Positions 59,379 through 64,000 of a DNA stretch of 64,000 nt are shown here, in pieces. Position numbers and translations under genes: made by a program. Every line of letters starts with the position of its first letter. Within the stretch, counting starts at the first letter, position 1. This DNA is from Hymenochaete sp. R1. Its lineage: Eukaryota > Basidiomycota > Agaricomycetes > Hymenochaetales > Hymenochaetaceae. The stretch is taken from assembly GCA_019400425.1 (NCBI GenBank), contig JAFREE010000003.1, forward strand, positions 1 through 64,000. Direction: 5' to 3'. The notes under the pieces are model-generated. The model saw only the letters and a list, made by a program, of their open reading frames with translations, did no database searches and was not told the DNA's origin.

Positions 59379-62300
59379 ATGGTTAAGTCTGAGGCAGCTT
59401 CCTCGGCGCCAAACTCGAACTCTGGACCAGCATCTGCCAAACGCAAAGCCAATCACGACGGCGAATCTGCTCAGAGTCTCAAGAAGAGAGCTAGGACACG
59501 GGTGAGGTGCGTCGCATAGATAAGGATGTCACTGAGCATTTCCTAGACGCCTCAACCCTCTTTCAGCTATTCGTGCGGGGAATGTCATAGGCGCAAGCAA
59601 AAGGTATGTCGCTTTCGAGCTTTTGTGAAACTATCGTTGTTCTCACCTTTAAAATTGTTTATAGTGTGATAGGCAGGTCCCCTGTTCTCACGTTTGTGCT
59701 AAAATCCCTGTCGCATATAAGCCCATTAATCACTCTCGCTCTAGTGTGTCGCAAGAAAAGTGCCAGAGCTTTGCAAGGCATACACCCCTGGGAAATCTGA
59801 GCAAGATGTTAACGCAAGGCTAACTCGTCTGGAGCACATCATTGACAATTTACTACCGCAGCTGCAAGGGTCGTCCATATCAGGCCCGTCTTCACCCACT
59901 GGAGGGCGTGCTTCTCACTCGCGGATGGAGGACTCCGGGTCAATGACTCCTCCGGACGAAGACGGCTCACAAGAGGAAGAAAACGATGGGGGTGTGGGGA
60001 CATTTGATGGTGGTGGGAAATGGTACGGGAAAAGCGTGTCAGGAAGTGTTGCTCCGAACGCCATGCTCGAACAGGTAGGTCATGAAATATCTACAAATTC
60101 TAATTCATTCCTTTATCCCGGTCTCCAGCTTAACCAGGTCAGGCACAACGGTAATCATGATCCCCAAACGCAACACCCAAGATACGATGCTGGTCTAAAG
60201 GTCAATGTCCCGGTGTCGGGCATTGGGGACGACACACCGGAAAGCCCACTCCTTCAAGCTGGTGAACCCTCAGCGGCTGAAAATTTACAAAGCCTGATAA
60301 GCGACTGCGGACTCACGGAAAACAAACTTCAAGAACTCGTACAAGAACTCCCGGAAAAACATGATACGGACCAGCTGATTGACTACTACTTTCGTAACAT
60401 GTAAGGATAGGCTGCATTGAATGAATGTCATCTTGGTCGATACTGATGGTCTTTTACGCAAGGAACTGGACCCGCTACCCCATCTCGGAACAGGACTTCA
60501 GAACCTCGTATGCGGACTTATTCTTAGAAGGCGGAGGAACAACGCCACGGGATATCCGATTTGTTCCTCTTCTTTTCGTTGTACTTGCCACTTCTGTTCG
60601 CCTTGCGCCCGAGCATATAGGAGGAACTGCTCATGAGCGCAAGCTGAAATCAATGCGCTTCTATTGGGCATGTGAGTCTTTTGAGTTCTCATTTGCTTAT
60701 CGTACCACCCGCTAAGAAATACGTATGCCTTAAGCACGTCGCGCCCTTCTTGTTGCCGCAGCTATCCAACCAGATTCCTTGGAGATGGTGCTCACAAGAC
60801 TGCTGGTATGCATCATTATCAGTGCAATTACCCATGGTTTTCACAGAAATACTAGAGCGCCCGTTATCTGACCTTCGATAGACGTATTACGGAGTGCTGG
60901 AGCCAGCTCGGTGCTGCGATCTGCACGGCACAAGCTCTAGGGCTGCATCGAGACCCCGCGGGAATGGTGAGCACCCGTTGCGATATGACTCGGCCCTTCA
61001 CTGAAGTGATGAAAGCGTCTCGAACCAGCGCAGGTAGAATACCGCAGGCGGATTTGGTATGCTCACATGCCAGTTCTCCCGATTCGAGTGCTAAGCGAAT
61101 TTGAATAGGGCTTATCTTTACCATGCGGATAGATCCTATTCAATGGTCCTTGGCCGACCCTACGCGATTCAGGACGAGTACTCCACAACCCTCCCTCCGA
61201 ACAATTATGAAGACTTGTCTACATTACCGACGAATCCTACAGCGCCTCCCCTTTCGACACCTACACGAATGACATTCGTCATTCTGCGTCATGGATTGGC
61301 TTATCTAATCGGAAAAATGGTACAGTAAGTGGTTTTGCATATGCCAAGCAGCAATAGTAATTGAGAGAATTCCGATTCGTTAGCTATTTCCAGCGTGTAC
61401 GAATCCAAAACCACTACTCAGAGGTCCTTGCTTTGGATGATGAGTTGCAAAAATTCATGGACAATCTCCCACCTCATTTCTCTTTTTCTCCTGACACCTC
61501 TCTCGACAACCTTGAAGGATACTCTTATATTCCACTTCATCGATATTTGCTTACGACCGAAATAATGTTCGTCCGCATTAGCCTTCACCGACCCTACATC
61601 CTCAGGCGATCCAACTCAGATCGCTACGCTCCGTCACGGCGAGCTTGCTTCAACTGCGCCATTATGGACTATGAAGTTCGACAAGCTTACCGTCGGAGTC
61701 AATCAAAAGAAGTCCTACGTATGGTCGGAAATTCGTATCGCGAGTTCCAGACTGCGATGGCTGCAGGGATTTTCCTCGTTCTCGAACCTAACGGAAGAGA
61801 TGCTCAGAAAATGCACATCATTCTCGATTCTTTCATTAAAGATCACGAGGACGCTGAAGGCGAAATGCTCGATGAAACGACACGTCGAGAAGTCAAAATT
61901 GTCGAGTTTCTGAAGGCCAAAGCTGTTCAGAATAGTCAGAACGGAGCTGCTCGAAGTTTTGTGCTGGAACACAACGGCAAAGGGCCCGATCGTGTGCTCG
62001 ATGCTCAGGCCAGCGCCAATTTATTGCTGAATCTACAGCAATCACGCAACCCCATTTCGCATGGCCGCTCTGCAAGCGAAAGCTCAATGGTGATGTCACC
62101 TGCTCTCCGTAACTTATACCCAACGTTATTATCAAAAAATGCCGCCGCAACAACAGGCAATACCCCCACTTCTTTGCCAGTAGCGTCTGATTTTGGTCTG
62201 GGACCTGGTATGATTGGACCCTTACCCCAATCACCGACACTCCAGCGAATCCAGGCTCAAGTAGCCAACGCTCGACATTCTCCTGCCGCTTCCGGGAGCC

Positions 62301-62590
62301 CCAGTGCTGACGACGATATGGCTGCACAAAACATGCTGGATCACTGGTGCAATGCAGTGACAAACCCTCCGCCTTTGCAACTTGACGCTCTCAATGAGGA
62401 CACCTCTCTGTCCAGTGGGCAATGGGGCACCTTCCCCAACGCACCCGGAGGTGGACTAACGGACTGGTGGACAGCGCCATATTATCCGAATGATATGAGT
62501 TTAGGAAATGGTATAAATGGTGTCGAAGGCGCGGATTACAATTACTGGGAAAACCTCGTGAACACTATCCGGGGAGGGCCACTGCAATAG
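59379..62590 (+). CDS. Zn(II)2Cys6 fungal transcription factor
   Basis: A multi-exon gene of about 870-900 residues. The zinc cluster reads CGECHRRKQKCDRQVPCSHC followed by eight residues and a sixth Cys (residues 46, 49, 56, 62, 65 and 74), an exact C-x2-C-x6-C-x5-C-x2-C-x8-C. It is interrupted by two introns, and a basic linker KRARTRVSYS precedes it. A short coiled-coil (NARLTRLEHIIDNLLPQLQG) gives the dimer contact. The Fungal_trans middle homology region follows: DYYFRNMNWTRYPISEQDFR, YHADRSYSMVLGRPYAIQDE and YSYIPLHRYLLTTEIMFVRI. The C-terminal 350 residues are disordered, Ser/Asn/Pro-rich, with an acidic Trp-containing end (DYNYWENLVN) as in activation domains. Target genes are unknown. 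Exons in 60,700-61,350 are small and the splicing there is the least certain. Confidence 0.88.
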
Positions 62591-62715
62591 GGTAAAAAAA
62601 GGAATTTCGTTGTTCGTACTTCATGTACCAATTTTTGCTTTTATGTGTCTGTAGCTATATATTGCTGTGTTTTTGGGACTGTTGGATCGTGTATTCATGC
62701 AATTGGGTTGAATGA

Positions 62716-63135
62716 TTACTGCTTCGGTGCCCAAAGTTCGTAAAGCTCTCTGTCACTGGGATCAAAGCAAGTTGAGATGGTTGGGTCCGCACGAATGACG
62801 ACTCGTCGTCTTGAAGGCGCTAGAGCCACAGGCGCAGGGTTTGTCCTCAGAGGCATTCGAGTCGGATTGGACGACATTGTAGACGATGTTGGACTCCCGA
62901 AATTTGATGTTGTTGGCTGAAAGAAGAAAGTCAGAATGGAAAGTTCAAGACTTCGTGAACGAGGCCACATACACGAGCAGCGCTTTGTCGAAATGAAGGC
63001 TCAGCCTGAGGTCTAGATGAGTCAAACGCTGAAGAATAGCCTGCAGAGATACGTGAGTCATTTCTGGAATAATAAAAAGAAGCAAAATGCGACATGAATA
63101 AGAGCGCAAAACGCACCAGTAGGGCTGCTCGCCAT
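62716..63135 (-). CDS. Small uncharacterised protein with conserved-looking C-terminus
   Basis: Three exons (63117-63135, 62973-63040, 62716-62916) join in phase to about 95 residues. The N-terminal half is Ser/Pro/Arg-rich and disordered. The C-terminal third reads RRRVVIRADPTISTCFDPSD then RELYELWAPK, which looks structured or peptide-like, with the Trp and acidic residues of a short binding motif. I do not recognise the family. It lies tail-to-tail with the Zn2Cys6 gene and its start is 101 bp from that of VID27, so it is well placed as a real gene. Confidence 0.6.
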
Positions 63136-63236
63136 CGTGGTCGGACTGTGAGCAGTAACAACGTGAACTTGAAGCGCGCGTCCGCAACCCAGGGGCCAAT
63201 TCACTCAGCGCCGCGCAACCTCTTCCTCACACAACC

Positions 63237-64000
63237 ATGAATATTGTTGGGCGATGTAAGGCTCGGCCGCTTTCACTCTTTCTACAATGAACATGCTTGA
63301 TACTGACTGGAGTATTTTCAGTGTTCGGCTTTGGCGCCTCACTTCGTATGCGTTTGAATCTAGTTTACCCACTGCTATGTCTTACTCTCACATCCAGAGG
63401 GATCCAACACGCCAGAACTCGTGAAGATACCTTCCGGGCAGCTCTATCTTTGCCGCCCCGGCAATATTCGAAGCTCTCGGGAATGCATGTACGTGTAAAT
63501 GTCATACTACTCGACCAGGCACTGACAAAATTCAACCAGCTACAATGACGCTATGGCCACGGTCCGGAAAGCTCCAGGCATAGAGCACAACTTCCAACTC
63601 GTCATTACACGCGTATTCGAAGAAGGCGAAGAGGATATTCTCGAGGAAGAAGATGAGAGTGCGTTTCTGGCCCTGAGGTGGGGTCGCTTGAAACAGTTGG
63701 CGCTGACTATCGTGCAGACAACGAACAGGTCTTCCTCATCGGCACGGAGCTTGAATTTAGGACAGGAGAGGTCGAAGATGAGCCTACGCTGATTTGGAGG
63801 GATTTAGATGGTGACGTCGACGAAACGTATGAATTCGTTGCGAGCGGTGCGAACGTGCATACAGTCGAATTGTTTGTGCAGTGTATGTACCGTGCCATGT
63901 ATGAGCGTAAGCACAAGACCAGCTCCGATAAGGCGTCGAACGTGGATCTGCAGGAGTTTATCTGGCAGTGAGTCATAGGTCTGTTCAGCTGACCATTGCC
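63237..64000 (+). CDS. VID27: VID27 family protein, 5' part (runs off window)
   Basis: Exons 63237-63255, 63322-63345, 63398-63488, 63540-63658 and 63718-63967 join in phase; the gene continues past the window. The N-terminus reads MNIVGRLFGFGASLQGSNTP then ELVKIPSGQLYLCRPG, the family's opening, with YNDAMATVRKAPGIEHNFQL, VITRVFEEGEEDILEEEDEN, FLIGTELEFRTGEVEDEPTL and the PH-like end WRDLDGDVDETYEFVASGA. Vid27 proteins carry this N-terminal PH-like domain and a C-terminal propeller; in yeast the protein is linked to fructose-1,6-bisphosphatase degradation in vesicles. The first two exons are just 19 and 24 nt. The initial ATG is supported by the expected MN start and a good donor. Confidence 0.85.

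Overview
The window is nuclear DNA of a filamentous basidiomycete, most likely an Agaricomycete. The evidence is dense short introns (about 50-60 nt, GT..AG, with CTNA-type branch sites), a DUF6534 membrane protein, a Kre9-like serine-rich GPI protein, a Zn2Cys6 regulator and a U2 snRNA with fungal features. All multi-exon models were spliced by eye, so exon ends are predictions. No CRISPR array, recognisable tRNA, rRNA gene or intact transposon was seen.

Layout. 0-2.6 kb is a decayed edge: an aquaglyceroporin pseudogene, an AT-rich stretch, and a 2-oxoglutarate/Fe(II) oxygenase that lacks its N-terminal half. 2.9-9.6 kb is nuclear housekeeping: an RCC1-type Ran exchange factor, a U2 snRNA gene with its own TATA box, a Cwc21/SRRM2 spliceosome protein, and a divergently transcribed SNAPC4-like Myb protein. 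9.8-22.7 kb holds a GH125 alpha-mannosidase with an acidic N-terminal membrane anchor, a long intronless Ser-rich protein, mitochondrial acetylornithine aminotransferase (divergent, 107 bp apart), and a C2-domain/proline-rich protein resembling the cytokinesis proteins Inn1/Fic1. 23-29.4 kb is sparse, with two small putative membrane proteins and one uncharacterised Ser/Pro-rich protein. 29.4-37.1 kb holds a heat-shock HSP20 with a consensus heat-shock element, homoisocitrate dehydrogenase (LYS12) divergent from a Cdt2-like WD40 protein, and ARL1 divergent from a WKF-domain protein. 37-40 kb is gene-poor. 40-46 kb holds the DUF6534 protein and IMP4. 46-54.7 kb is a minus-strand run of SSD1/DIS3L2-like RNB protein, IDH2 and VPS24. 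55-64 kb holds a GPI protein, MED17 divergent from a Zn2Cys6 factor, a small conserved-tail protein and the 5' part of VID27.

How the genes relate. Several concern RNA: U2, Cwc21, a SNAPC4-like factor (this family drives snRNA transcription), Imp4 (U3 snoRNP) and the RNB protein. Two encode related beta-decarboxylating dehydrogenases, LYS12 (lysine) and IDH2 (TCA cycle). ARG8 adds mitochondrial arginine synthesis. There is no biosynthetic cluster or defence island. The most notable observations are the U2 gene, an IMP4 start codon that sits alone in its coding exon, the RNB protein that keeps its catalytic acidic residues, and the half oxygenase beside a decayed aquaporin.
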